Of a stretch of 64,000 bases of DNA, positions 25,319-32,955 are shown in pieces. The first letter of the stretch is position 1. Each line of letters opens with the position of its first letter. A model generated the notes under the pieces. That model searched no databases and was not told where the DNA came from. It saw nothing but the letters and a program-made list of their open reading frames with translations. The position numbers were made by a program, and so were the translations under genes. Source of the stretch: CAZZDK01 sp964652235 (lineage in GTDB: Bacteria; Pseudomonadota; Alphaproteobacteria; UBA9219); the NCBI GenBank assembly GCA_964652235.1, contig CAZZDK010000007.1, positions 1-64,000 on the forward strand. The letters are read 5' to 3'.

Positions 25319-27325
25319 CTAACATCCGCCCATCGTGCTGTGTTTCCGGATAGCCTCTTCCGTGAAGTGCTTGCGCTCGCGATGCTCGCCCTTCTTGCCG
25401 ATGTTGAAACTGTCCACGGGACGGAAATAGCCCATCACGCGCGTCCAGACCTGCGTCTTTTCGCCGCAATGCGGACAAACCGGCTGTTCGCCCTTCAAAT
25501 AACCGTGCTCGTCGCACACCGAGAAAACCGGCGTGATCGTAATGTAGGGCAACTGGTAGTTTTCCAAAACCGCCCTCACGAACTGGCGGCAGGAGTCCGC
25601 GCTGTCGAGGCGCTCGTTCATGTACATATGCAAAACCGTCCCGCCCGTATATTTGCACTGCAGCTTGTTTTGCAAATCGAGCGCCTCGAACGGATCGTCC
25701 GTGTAGCTGGCCGGGATCTGGCTGCTGTTCGTGTAGTAGATGTTGTCGCCGCTCCCCGCCTGGAACATGCCCGGAAAACGCTTGCGATCTTCCTTGGCGA
25801 AGCGATAGGTCGCCCCTTCCGCCGGAGAGGCCTCAAGGTTGTAGAGGTTGCCCGTCTCTTCCTGATAGACGCGCAGGCGCGCGCGGATATGGTCGAGCAG
25901 GCGCAGCGACATTTCGATTCCCGCCTCGCTCGTCATATCGTACTTGCCGCCCGAAAAGTTCAGCAGCATTTCGTTCATGCCGTTGACGCCGATGGTGCTG
26001 AAATGGTTGCGGAAGCCGGACAGATAACGCCGCGTATAGGGGTAAAGGCCGCGCTCGAACATTTCGTTCACGAAGACGCGCTTTTTCTCGAGCGTGCTCT
26101 TCGCCATGTCCATCAGGCGATCAACCTCAGCGATCAGGCCCGCCTCGTCGCCCTTAAACCTGTAACCGAGACGCGCCATGTTGAGCGTCACGACGCCGAT
26201 GGAACCCGTCATTTCCGCCGAACCGAACAGGCCGTTGCCGCGCTTTTGAAGCTCGCGCAGGTCAAGCTGCAAACGGCAGCACATCGAGCGCACCGCGCCG
26301 GGCTTGTAGGCTTCCGGATTTTCGATAAGCTTGCCTTCTTCGTCGCGCTTGTACTGGCTGCCGATGAAATTCTGGAAATACGAGCTGCCCACCTTGGCCG
26401 CGTTTTCGAAAATCGCGTCGGCGATGCGGCTGTTCCAGTCGAAGTTTTCGGTGATGTTCACCGTCGGGATCGGGAAGGTATAGGTCTGGCCGTGCGCGTC
26501 GCCCTCGGTCATGACTTCGTAATAGGCCAGAACGATGCGCTCCATCTCCGGCACGAAGTCGGCATAGGTCATCTCGGACAGGCTCTTCAGGCCGGGGCGG
26601 CGATACTTGGCCAGCGCCAGAAGCTTGCTTGCCTCGTCTTCCTTCAGCGCGGCGAAAAGGTGCTCGCCCCGCGCCATCGGCATTTGAAGCTTAAGGTCGT
26701 CCGGCACCGTGATGTCGAGCGTCACGTTCGTAAAGGGCGACTGGCCCCACCGCGCCGGAACGTTCAGGTTGTAAACGAACTGGCGGATCGCCTTGACGAT
26801 CTCGCGGTCGCTGAGCTGGTCGCGGAAGACGTAAGGGGCGAGATAAGTGTCGAACGAGGAAAAGGCCTGCGCCCCCGCCCATTCGGACTGCAGAATGCCC
26901 AGGAAGTTCGCCATCTGGCCGAGCGCCTCGCGAAAGTGGCGCGGCGGACGCGAAGACACGCGGCCCTGCACGCCGTTGAATCCTTCCGAGAGCAATTGCC
27001 GCAGGCTCCAGCCCGCGCAATAGCCCGCCAGGCTGTCCAGGTCGTGAATGTGATAATCGCCCTCGCGGTGCGCGGCGCCCTCTTCCTTCGTATAAACCTC
27101 GTCCAGCCAAAAATTGGCGATGACCTTGCCCGCCAGGTTGTTCACCAGGCCCGCATGGCTGTAGCCCACATTCGCATTCGCGTTGATGCGCCAGTCCGCC
27201 TTCGAAAGATATTCGTCCACGGATTCCGAACAATTGATGCTGGTGCCCTGAAATTGGGGCTTGCGCTCGGGGGAAACGGGACGCGGTTCGAAGGGAATGA
27301 CCTGAGCCGTGGACTGATCTTGCAT
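25319..27325 (-). CDS. nrdD: Anaerobic (class III) ribonucleoside-triphosphate reductase
   Basis: This 668-aa glycyl-radical enzyme reduces NTPs to dNTPs without oxygen. It starts at MQDQSTAQVIPF, where a GGAGG Shine-Dalgarno lies 5 bases before the ATG; an in-frame extension of 19 codons has no such site. Substrate-site segments (GDYHIHDLDSLAGYCAGWSL) are present, as is a C-terminal zinc-ribbon (VCPHCG) followed by the glycyl-radical loop RVMGYFRPVDSFNIGKKGE. No ATP-cone is evident at the N-terminus, so dATP feedback control may be missing. An FNR-type site lies upstream. Confidence 0.94.
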   Translation of the reverse strand: MQDQSTAQVIPFEPRPVSPERKPQFQGTSINCSESVDEYLSKADWRINANANVGYSHAGLVNNLAGKVIANFWLDEVYTKEEGAAHREGDYHIHDLDSLAGYCAGWSLRQLLSEGFNGVQGRVSSRPPRHFREALGQMANFLGILQSEWAGAQAFSSFDTYLAPYVFRDQLSDREIVKAIRQFVYNLNVPARWGQSPFTNVTLDITVPDDLKLQMPMARGEHLFAALKEDEASKLLALAKYRRPGLKSLSEMTYADFVPEMERIVLAYYEVMTEGDAHGQTYTFPIPTVNITENFDWNSRIADAIFENAAKVGSSYFQNFIGSQYKRDEEGKLIENPEAYKPGAVRSMCCRLQLDLRELQKRGNGLFGSAEMTGSIGVVTLNMARLGYRFKGDEAGLIAEVDRLMDMAKSTLEKKRVFVNEMFERGLYPYTRRYLSGFRNHFSTIGVNGMNEMLLNFSGGKYDMTSEAGIEMSLRLLDHIRARLRVYQEETGNLYNLEASPAEGATYRFAKEDRKRFPGMFQAGSGDNIYYTNSSQIPASYTDDPFEALDLQNKLQCKYTGGTVLHMYMNERLDSADSCRQFVRAVLENYQLPYITITPVFSVCDEHGYLKGEQPVCPHCGEKTQVWTRVMGYFRPVDSFNIGKKGEHRERKHFTEEAIRKHSTMGGC

Positions 27326-27435
27326 AAAATCCTCCGAAAAAAGCTTCCAAAAGAAGCCCTGTGAACAAGCCGTAGCGGACAAGACGAGGTTAAAAGCTAT
27401 CCAGGCAACCTACTAAATGAAGGCGACCTGGGTAC

Positions 27436-27477
27436 ATTAGAACACAAAATATGGTACCACATCTTGATCCATGTCAA
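27436..27477 (-). promoter_or_regulatory. FNR-type class II promoter of nrdD
   Basis: An FNR-like site (27464-27477) reads TTGATCCATGTCAA on the plus strand, nine of ten conserved positions. On the minus strand a TCTAAT -10 box (27436-27441, five of six) lies at the distance that puts the site centre near -41.5 from the expected start of transcription, the classic position for FNR activation. The leader to the nrdD ATG would be about 105 bases. Confidence 0.6.
27442..27457. promoter_or_regulatory. Possible single NrdR-box-like sequence
   Basis: ACACAAAATATGGTAC matches about 12 of 16 positions of the NrdR box as I recall it (ACACWATATATWGTGT). NrdR normally needs two boxes about 15 bp apart and no good second copy was seen, so this may be chance. 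Confidence 0.2.
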
Positions 27478-27566
27478 GTTTCGAGAAAAAGAAGGGTTAA
27501 CAAACCGCGACGAAAATTAACCCCCGATTGCCACGAAAATGACACGATACAGCCTTCAAGCCATTC

Positions 27567-27582
27567 GATACGGGAACGTATC
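27567..27582. promoter_or_regulatory. Palindrome in the ubiV-nrdD intergenic region
   Basis: GATACG and CGTATC form a perfect 6-bp inverted repeat around GGAA. It is a candidate operator for an unknown regulator or simply a downstream element of ubiV. Apart from this, the nrdD promoter and the hairpin at 27643-27672, nothing was seen in the 425 bases between ubiV and nrdD. Confidence 0.25.
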
Positions 27583-27642
27583 AAATGAAGAAGGATTAAT
27601 AGCACAAACCGCGTCGGAAATAAATCCGCCGCCGCCCTCCGT

Positions 27643-27672
27643 CCCCCTGAAAGATGGGGATGCTTTGGGGGG
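27643..27672. other. Hairpin downstream of ubiV
   Basis: CCCCC (27643-27647) and AAAG pair with CTTT and GGGGG near 27663-27672, giving a stem of about nine pairs with a two-base bulge. It lies about 80 bases beyond the ubiV stop. There is no T run after it on the minus strand, so it may protect the 3' end rather than terminate. Confidence 0.3.
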
Positions 27673-27750
27673 AAAAGAAGGCTTGCCTCCTACAAACGTG
27701 TGGACAGCGCGTGGATAAGTTTTGGGCCGCAAAAGAAGCTTCCAGCGGCC

Positions 27751-28668
27751 TTATTTCTGTACAGAAACGGAAGCGAGGCCTTCGCGGCCGTGATAGAATC
27801 CGTTGATGAACTCCCCAAAATTAGTGAGAGATTCCAACTCATTACGGGCCGAATCGGGCGCGATTCGACCGTCCAGAACGTCGCGGTACAAACGGCCCAC
27901 GCGCGTCATGTCGCCTTCCTGCGGCGACAGGCGGAAATGGGTTACGCCCTTTTCTCGCATCTCGAGCATTTCTTCGAGCAGAACAAGGCTGCCGTAAGTC
28001 AAGGTCTGTACCCCGCTGACGGCGAAAATCTTCTGTCCCGTAAGAGTCTCGACTTCCAGGCCGTTCGGATCGTCCTTGCAGGCCAGACGGCAATGGTCCT
28101 TGTCGCGGCCCGCCGCGCGGGCGTGATAGCAGCGCATGGAAATGGCGAGGGGCTGCCGCCCGAAAACCTGAACCTCTTTCTCGATCGCCGGATTTCGCGC
28201 GGCCAGAACGCCGATGGCTTTGCCCGTCATTTCCGAGGCGAAGACGATGCGACGCGCCCCAAGCGAAGCAAAATAATCGAGCGTTCCCTCATTGAGAACG
28301 TTGATCGTCGGGCCGACGACGAAAGGAACGTCGGAATCCCCTTCCTTTAGAATCTGCACAGCGGCGACGTCGTTCGCCTCGACCCAGAGGCCTTTTTGCA
28401 TCCAGGCGCGCAACGTCTCAACCTCGCGCGGCGTCGTCATGAGCGCAAGGCTCGAGAGAACGACCTGCTTGCCCGCTTTTTGCAGACGCTCGATCACCTC
28501 GTCGAAATGCTCTTCGAAAAAAGGCTGGCGCTTGGCGCAAACGGCCTCGCCCACATAAACGCAATCGAAGGGCGCTTCGTCCGCGATGCGGAAATAGAAG
28601 TCGCGTTTTTTTTCAGGCTCCCAGTAATAGAGGAGCGGCCCTAAGGTCAGTTTTCCAACATTTTGCAC
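27751..28668 (-). CDS. ubiV: Oxygen-independent ubiquinone hydroxylation protein UbiV (U32 family)
   Basis: This 305-aa U32-peptidase-like protein works with UbiU to hydroxylate ubiquinone precursors without O2. The start is a GTG at 28668 with a GGAGG 7 bases upstream; from it the cluster-ligand pattern falls at Cys180, Cys193 and Cys197 (MRCYHARAAGRDKDHCRLAC). This is the same numbering recalled for the E. coli [4Fe-4S] protein, whose fourth ligand could be Cys36 or Cys44 here. It follows ubiU after 72 bases. Confidence 0.9.
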   Translation of the reverse strand: MQNVGKLTLGPLLYYWEPEKKRDFYFRIADEAPFDCVYVGEAVCAKRQPFFEEHFDEVIERLQKAGKQVVLSSLALMTTPREVETLRAWMQKGLWVEANDVAAVQILKEGDSDVPFVVGPTINVLNEGTLDYFASLGARRIVFASEMTGKAIGVLAARNPAIEKEVQVFGRQPLAISMRCYHARAAGRDKDHCRLACKDDPNGLEVETLTGQKIFAVSGVQTLTYGSLVLLEEMLEMREKGVTHFRLSPQEGDMTRVGRLYRDVLDGRIAPDSARNELESLTNFGEFINGFYHGREGLASVSVQK

Positions 28669-28740
28669 AGCCGCGCCTCCGTTTCGATAAACAACCCAGC
28701 CTCCCAACCTCAAGGTCTTTTCTGATAACCGATGCCTGTC

Positions 28741-29739
28741 TTACTTCCACCCGCTTTCATACGCGCCGGTCGTTTGGCGGCCGCCTTCCGCAAGCGCGGC
28801 AAGGCTTTCGTCCTTTTCGGGCTTCTCTCCCCGCGCAAGCGCGTCGAGCCTTTTTCTGAAAGACGAGACGACTTGCGTGACATAGGCGCGGGAGCGCTGG
28901 CGCCCTTCGACCTTGAGCGCGGTCACCCCCGCCGCTTTGAGTTCCGGCAAAAGGTCGATGGCGTTCCAGCCGACCGGTTCCTCGAACAGATACATCGGCT
29001 CGCCGCGCACGACGTACCGACCCTTGCAGGGCGTCGGATAGGCGGCGGGCTCGCCCTTGCCGAAGCGGTTGAGCGTCACGCAGCCCAGGCAGGAAAGCGT
29101 GGTTCCGTCTCCCTGCTCTTTATAGGAAACATGGCTTGCGGGCGCGCAAACGCCCGCATGGCTCGGCGAAAGGCCGGTCATATAGGAAGACAGGAAACAC
29201 CGCCCCTCGGACATCGTGCCGACGCTGCCGAAACAAAAAACTTCCGTCTCGATGCCGATTTCGGCGACAACGGCGGCGACTTCCTTGATCGAGAGAACGC
29301 GCGGCAGAACCACGCGCTTGATATCGAAACGGTCGCGGTAAAAAGCGATGGAAAGCTGGTGCCCTGCCGAAGCCTGGACCGAAAGATGGCGGCGCAGGTT
29401 CGGATGTTTGCGCATCGCGTAATCCAAAAGCCCGATGTCGGCCAGAATAACCGCATCGGCCCCAAGTGTCGCCGCGTCGTCGATGGCTTTATGCCAAAGC
29501 TCCGGCTGCCCGGCGGGCGGAAAGGTGTTGACGGCGACAAGCACCTTGCGCCCGCGTTCATGGGCGTAGGCCACCGCCTCTTCCATCTCTTCAAAATCGA
29601 AATTAAGGCCTGGATAATTCCGCGCGTTTGTCGCGCCCCTGAAGCTGCAATAAACGGTGTCCGCCCCCGCCTCAATGGCGGCGCGTAAAGCGGCGGGCGT
29701 GCCCGCCGGACAGACAAGCTCAAGATAGGAACTGCTCAC
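28741..29739 (-). CDS. ubiU: Oxygen-independent ubiquinone hydroxylation protein UbiU (U32 family)
   Basis: This 332-aa protein is the partner of UbiV in anaerobic ubiquinone synthesis. The N-terminal ELVCPAGTPAALRAAIEAGA and the U32 signature region around ETEVFCFGSVGTMSEGRC are clear. Candidate [4Fe-4S] ligands are Cys169, Cys181, Cys198 and Cys238, spaced much as in E. coli UbiU. Its start overlaps the ubiT stop by 4 bases. Confidence 0.92.
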   Translation of the reverse strand: MSSSYLELVCPAGTPAALRAAIEAGADTVYCSFRGATNARNYPGLNFDFEEMEEAVAYAHERGRKVLVAVNTFPPAGQPELWHKAIDDAATLGADAVILADIGLLDYAMRKHPNLRRHLSVQASAGHQLSIAFYRDRFDIKRVVLPRVLSIKEVAAVVAEIGIETEVFCFGSVGTMSEGRCFLSSYMTGLSPSHAGVCAPASHVSYKEQGDGTTLSCLGCVTLNRFGKGEPAAYPTPCKGRYVVRGEPMYLFEEPVGWNAIDLLPELKAAGVTALKVEGRQRSRAYVTQVVSSFRKRLDALARGEKPEKDESLAALAEGGRQTTGAYESGWK

Positions 29740-30257
29740 GGAACCACCCTCTCCTTGATTTTTCCAGCCACCTTATCCGCCAGTCCCATCGCGGCGGCGG
29801 CAGGCGCGGCGAAGGGCCCGCAAAGGGAAAGAATTTCCTCGTAGAGGCTAAGCTCCTCCCGATCGAGCACATTGCGCAGGCCGACGATCACTTCCGTGTT
29901 GCCCGTCACCTCGATGTCGCGCGAGAAAAAAAGCCTGTCGCCGTCTTCGCGCCCTTCGAGCATATCGACGAGGGCTTGAAGAGCGCCGCGAATCTTCGCG
30001 TCCGGCTTCTCGGCCTCGTCTTGCATGAGAAAAAACGAAACGGGCTTCTGCCCCAGACGGACCGCGAAACGGTGGGGCAGATCGCTCGGCTCGAAGAGCA
30101 CAAAGGCCGCAGGCAACGCGGCAAGATTCCTGAAAAGCTTCGGATGGCGCCTTTGCAGCTGGCGGCAGGCTCCCTGCGTCAGGCGGGCCAGAAGCGCTCT
30201 TGGCATCAAGGCAAGGACGATACGAGCCAAAGGAACGGGAAAAGCGGGAATCGGCAT
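29736..30257 (-). CDS. ubiT: Ubiquinone biosynthesis accessory factor UbiT (SCP2 domain)
   Basis: This 173-aa lipid-binding protein carries an SCP2 fold (RFAVRLGQKPVSFFLMQDE, LFFSRDIEVTGNTEVIVGLR). UbiT is thought to present hydrophobic quinone intermediates to UbiU-UbiV during anaerobic ubiquinone synthesis. It is the first gene of ubiT-ubiU-ubiV and overlaps ubiU by 4 bases. The intergenic region to the divergent regulator gene holds a 26-bp FNR-type palindrome. Confidence 0.88.
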   Translation of the reverse strand: MPIPAFPVPLARIVLALMPRALLARLTQGACRQLQRRHPKLFRNLAALPAAFVLFEPSDLPHRFAVRLGQKPVSFFLMQDEAEKPDAKIRGALQALVDMLEGREDGDRLFFSRDIEVTGNTEVIVGLRNVLDREELSLYEEILSLCGPFAAPAAAAMGLADKVAGKIKERVVP

Positions 30258-30333
30258 GAAACGGGCCTCGGATAAGGAAAGTCCGGAAGAAAATAGGGCG
30301 AAAAAGGGCTGGCCGCCAATCTTTGTTATGATT

Positions 30334-30359
30334 CCAAACTTGACCTAAGTCAAGTTTGG
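30334..30359. promoter_or_regulatory. 26-bp perfect palindrome with FNR/DNR-type core
   Basis: Arms CCAAACTTGAC and GTCAAGTTTGG flank CTAA. The core TTGAC-N4-GTCAA (30340-30353) fits the FNR/DNR/FnrL site family. It lies between divergent ubiT (start 30257) and the regulator gene (start 30381). On the minus strand TTGACT inside it can serve as a -35 with CATAAC 17 bases on as -10, so binding could also block the ubiT promoter. It sits only 28 bases before the regulator start, which suggests autoregulation. Confidence 0.65.
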
Positions 30360-30380
30360 GCGTTTTCTGGCTGCGAAACC

Positions 30381-31916
30381 ATGTACACGTCTTTGCCCCT
30401 TTCTCTCTCTCTCCTTGCCTCCCTGCAAAAAGAGCGGGGTGTCGCGCTGCGCGCCCAGGCGACCGGGTCGTTCGAGACCGGGGCCTCCTTTGAGATTCAA
30501 TCGACGGTGACGGCGGAAGCCTTCGAAAAAATTCAAAGAGACCTGTCTTCTTTCCATTCCCTGATGCCCAGGCGTTTTTTCGACGCGATGGACTTGCGCA
30601 ACGACGCCTCCTTCCGCGCGAGCCAGTCGCTCGATCTCCTTGCCGAATGGTACGTCTTTAATCTCGAACAGCCCGTTCACCAGCTTGCCCTTTTCCAGTT
30701 GGTCGAGAATCCCGACTTCAGCCCGGCGCGGACCAGCGCCTTGGCCCATTACCTCGCCTCTATCGCGGCTCTTTGCCATTTGCGCGACGCCGGACTGAAC
30801 GTCTATGTCCGCGCCGGGATCACGCCGCACGACATCAACCGCATGAAAACCGCCGCCGCCGCCTGCCTGGCGCGGGAAAGGCTTTTTTGGGGCCTTAGCA
30901 ACGAAAACACGAAAAAATTCGTCGAAGAGGCGAGACTCGGATCCTCATCGAGTCCGGACGACCTGTCCGACATCCTGCGTAGAATAAGATCGGGTCTGGC
31001 TAAGGGTCTTTTGGCCGAGACTCCTTTATCCGTGTGGATCGAACGCTTGGACGGCGAAGTCGAAACCCGGCACGCGATCCTAAGGAAGATGCTCGCCCGC
31101 CAGGACGCCCACGGCGCGGAACTGGCCCAACTCAACGCGCCGGGGACAGTCCTGGACGGCGACGTGGAGGCGGCGATCGGAATTATCGAAACGCTGCCCC
31201 TTTTCCGGGGGCTTTCCGAAAACGCCTTGCGGGCCGTCTTAAAGGGCGCGCGTTTCGTCGATCTCGAAAAAAACGCCTCACTCATGGCCCAGGGCGATCC
31301 GGTTTCCCGCTTCTTCGTCGTCATGGACGGCTGGATCAAACTCTTCAAGACCAACGCCGACGGCGAGGAATCCGTTCTCCAGATTCTGGGGCGTAAGGAA
31401 AGCGTTCTGGACGGAACCCTGTTCGGCCCCGGCCTTGCGAGCGTCGGCGCGCGCGCCGTTTCCAGGGCGCGCCTGCTCTCGCTCGCTCTGCCGGTCCTGC
31501 GCGAAGGCGTAAGCCGCAACCACGAGCTGGCCCAAAACCTTCTGGCCGCGACGACGGCCCGCCTCGGACGGCTTGTGGCGCATTTCGAACAGATCACGCT
31601 GCGCGACGCCGTTCAGCGCGTCGGCTGGTTTCTGGCCAACCTGCACCTGGAAACGGGGCTGGAAGGCGCGCCGCTCAAGCTGCCTTACGACAAGACCCTC
31701 ATCGCCGCCTATCTGAACATCAAACCGGAAACCTTCTCGCGCGCCCTGCAGCATTTCCGCAGACAGGGATTCAAGATCGACAAGCACGAAGTCGTTCTGC
31801 CCCACGCGCGGGCGTTGTGCGATTATTGCGATCCGGACATGGCGCTGCGCTGTTGCCGCGCCGAGGCGGCGAACTGCGCGCCCGTCCGCGCGGCAAGGCG
31901 CGCGGAAGAACGGTGA
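30381..31916 (+). CDS. CRP/FNR-family regulator with unknown N-terminal domain and C-terminal cysteine cluster
   Basis: This is a 511-aa protein. Residues 1 to about 260 form an unrecognised, mostly helical domain. Residues about 270-375 are a cyclic-nucleotide-binding-type beta barrel (RFFVVMDGWIKLFKTNADGE) that lacks the cAMP-binding GELG/RSA cassette. Residues about 405-475 are a CRP-type winged helix whose recognition helix reads KPETFSRALQHFR, the FNR-like E-x-x-S-R set that reads TTGA half-sites. The tail carries Cys480, 483, 491, 492 and 499. Classical FNR has its iron-sulfur cysteines at the N-terminus, so this layout is unusual. Genes ubiT and nrdD nearby have FNR-type sites. No clear Shine-Dalgarno was seen. 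Confidence 0.8.
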   Translation: MYTSLPLSLSLLASLQKERGVALRAQATGSFETGASFEIQSTVTAEAFEKIQRDLSSFHSLMPRRFFDAMDLRNDASFRASQSLDLLAEWYVFNLEQPVHQLALFQLVENPDFSPARTSALAHYLASIAALCHLRDAGLNVYVRAGITPHDINRMKTAAAACLARERLFWGLSNENTKKFVEEARLGSSSSPDDLSDILRRIRSGLAKGLLAETPLSVWIERLDGEVETRHAILRKMLARQDAHGAELAQLNAPGTVLDGDVEAAIGIIETLPLFRGLSENALRAVLKGARFVDLEKNASLMAQGDPVSRFFVVMDGWIKLFKTNADGEESVLQILGRKESVLDGTLFGPGLASVGARAVSRARLLSLALPVLREGVSRNHELAQNLLAATTARLGRLVAHFEQITLRDAVQRVGWFLANLHLETGLEGAPLKLPYDKTLIAAYLNIKPETFSRALQHFRRQGFKIDKHEVVLPHARALCDYCDPDMALRCCRAEAANCAPVRAARRAEER

Positions 31917-31919
31917 TCC

Positions 31920-32291
31920 TTACGGCTTGACCGGCCCGGGGACCGTCGGCGTCTTTGCCGCCGGAACGGGCGCGGGCGAAGCGGAACCCTCCCCTTCCCC
32001 TTCAGCAGGCATGATGATCCCGACCTGCTTAAGCCTTTCCACCAGGATCTGCGCCCCCTTGCTGCCTTCGGCGGCCAGCTTGCGCGTGCCCACGACAAGA
32101 CCACCGAATTGCTTGGTCAGTTTCTGGGCGTTTCGGAGAGGCTCTTCCTGCCGCTCGATCGTCTGCTGCAACGCCGTGCGGTCCCGCATGATCTGCGTCA
32201 TCTGGAACGCGAAGAGAAGCGCGAGCGTAAAGGCCATGACGAGCACGGGAACCAGAAGTTGCTCCGCCGCTATTTTCTTATCCGCAGCCAT
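31920..32291 (-). CDS. Hypothetical single-pass membrane protein
   Basis: This 123-aa protein has one transmembrane helix (about residues 12-30, VPVLVMAFTLALLFAFQM), then a probable coiled coil (RDRTALQQTIERQEEPLRNA) and a Pro/Ala-rich tail. Its start lies 3 bases after the stop of a similarly built protein (32295-32606), so the two probably form a membrane heteromer. No family was recognised. Confidence 0.65.
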   Translation of the reverse strand: MAADKKIAAEQLLVPVLVMAFTLALLFAFQMTQIMRDRTALQQTIERQEEPLRNAQKLTKQFGGLVVGTRKLAAEGSKGAQILVERLKQVGIIMPAEGEGEGSASPAPVPAAKTPTVPGPVKP

Positions 32292-32294
32292 GGC

Positions 32295-32606
32295 TCATTC
32301 CCCCTTTTTCTTTTCGGCCTGCTCCTTGGTCTCCTCTTTCGCGGCCTTGGGCAGGATAAAGCCGAGCGAGGTCAGAAGCTCCTTCGGGCGCGGATCGTTG
32401 TCCTTAAGGGACATATCGTAAAGCGCCTGAGAAAGCTGCTGGTTCAAGGCGGTGACGTTCGCCGCCGTGTTGATCACGCTTTGCCTTTGGTTCACCTGGT
32501 CCTGGATGGACTGATTCCCCCTGATGAGAATCATGTTGGACAGGGAAAGAAGCAAAGCCAGGCCAGCGAAGACCATGATTTTCCAATACATGATTTTGTT
32601 GATCAT
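32295..32606 (-). CDS. Hypothetical single-pass membrane protein, partner of the next gene
   Basis: This 103-aa protein has one N-terminal transmembrane segment (about residues 9-28) and a Gln/Asn-rich coiled-coil-like stretch (QSIQDQVNQRQSVINTAANV), ending in a Lys/Glu-rich tail. It is tightly coupled to the 123-aa protein at 31920-32291. The topology recalls small pilus- or division-type bitopic proteins, but no function can be assigned. Confidence 0.65.
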   Translation of the reverse strand: MINKIMYWKIMVFAGLALLLSLSNMILIRGNQSIQDQVNQRQSVINTAANVTALNQQLSQALYDMSLKDNDPRPKELLTSLGFILPKAAKEETKEQAEKKKGE

Positions 32607-32671
32607 TTCGTCCTCATCCCTGCTGGAAGTTTCGTACCTGTGTACGCCGCTTCCATCAAAATGACAAACTA

Positions 32672-32703
32672 TTAATAAATGATTATCCCTTCTGCGCTAT
32701 AGT
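32672..32703 (+). promoter_or_regulatory. Promoter with near-consensus CtrA box upstream of the DUF1150 gene
   Basis: TTAATAAATGATTAT (32672-32686) matches TTAA-N7-TTAA except for the last base and overlaps the -35 region of a TATAGT -10 box (32698-32703). The DUF1150 ATG is at 32728. CtrA-activated promoters have this geometry; the assignment is by inspection only. Confidence 0.35.
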
Positions 32704-32727
32704 GAGGAGTATGGGGAGGGTTTCTTC

Positions 32728-32955
32728 ATGTTGACGCCCGACAAACCTGCAGCAAGTCCCGGCAAACTTTCGCCCGAAGGCCTGGCTCTTTTCGGCCTTG
32801 AGACGATGGCCTACATCCGACCGATTGAGGTCAACGGACGGCGCGTGCACGTCATTCATGCGGCGGACGGCACGCCGCTCACGGTCGTAATGGATCGGGA
32901 AATCGCCTTTATCACCGTCCGCCAGAACGAAATGCAGCCTCAAAGCGTGCATTGA
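32728..32955 (+). CDS. DUF1150 family protein
   Basis: This 75-aa protein contains GLETMAYIRPIEVNGRRVHV followed by IHAADGTPLTV, the signature of the alphaproteobacterial DUF1150 family, often found next to small heat-shock protein genes. No such gene is adjacent here. A GGAGG-like site precedes the ATG. Its 3' end overlaps the convergent PcfJ-like gene by 16 bases. The function is unknown. Confidence 0.8.
   Translation: MLTPDKPAASPGKLSPEGLALFGLETMAYIRPIEVNGRRVHVIHAADGTPLTVVMDREIAFITVRQNEMQPQSVH

Noticed and set aside
27700..28350. Plus-strand frame of 216 codons opposite ubiV
   Set aside because: It is antisense to a clearly coding ubiV gene with conserved cysteines.
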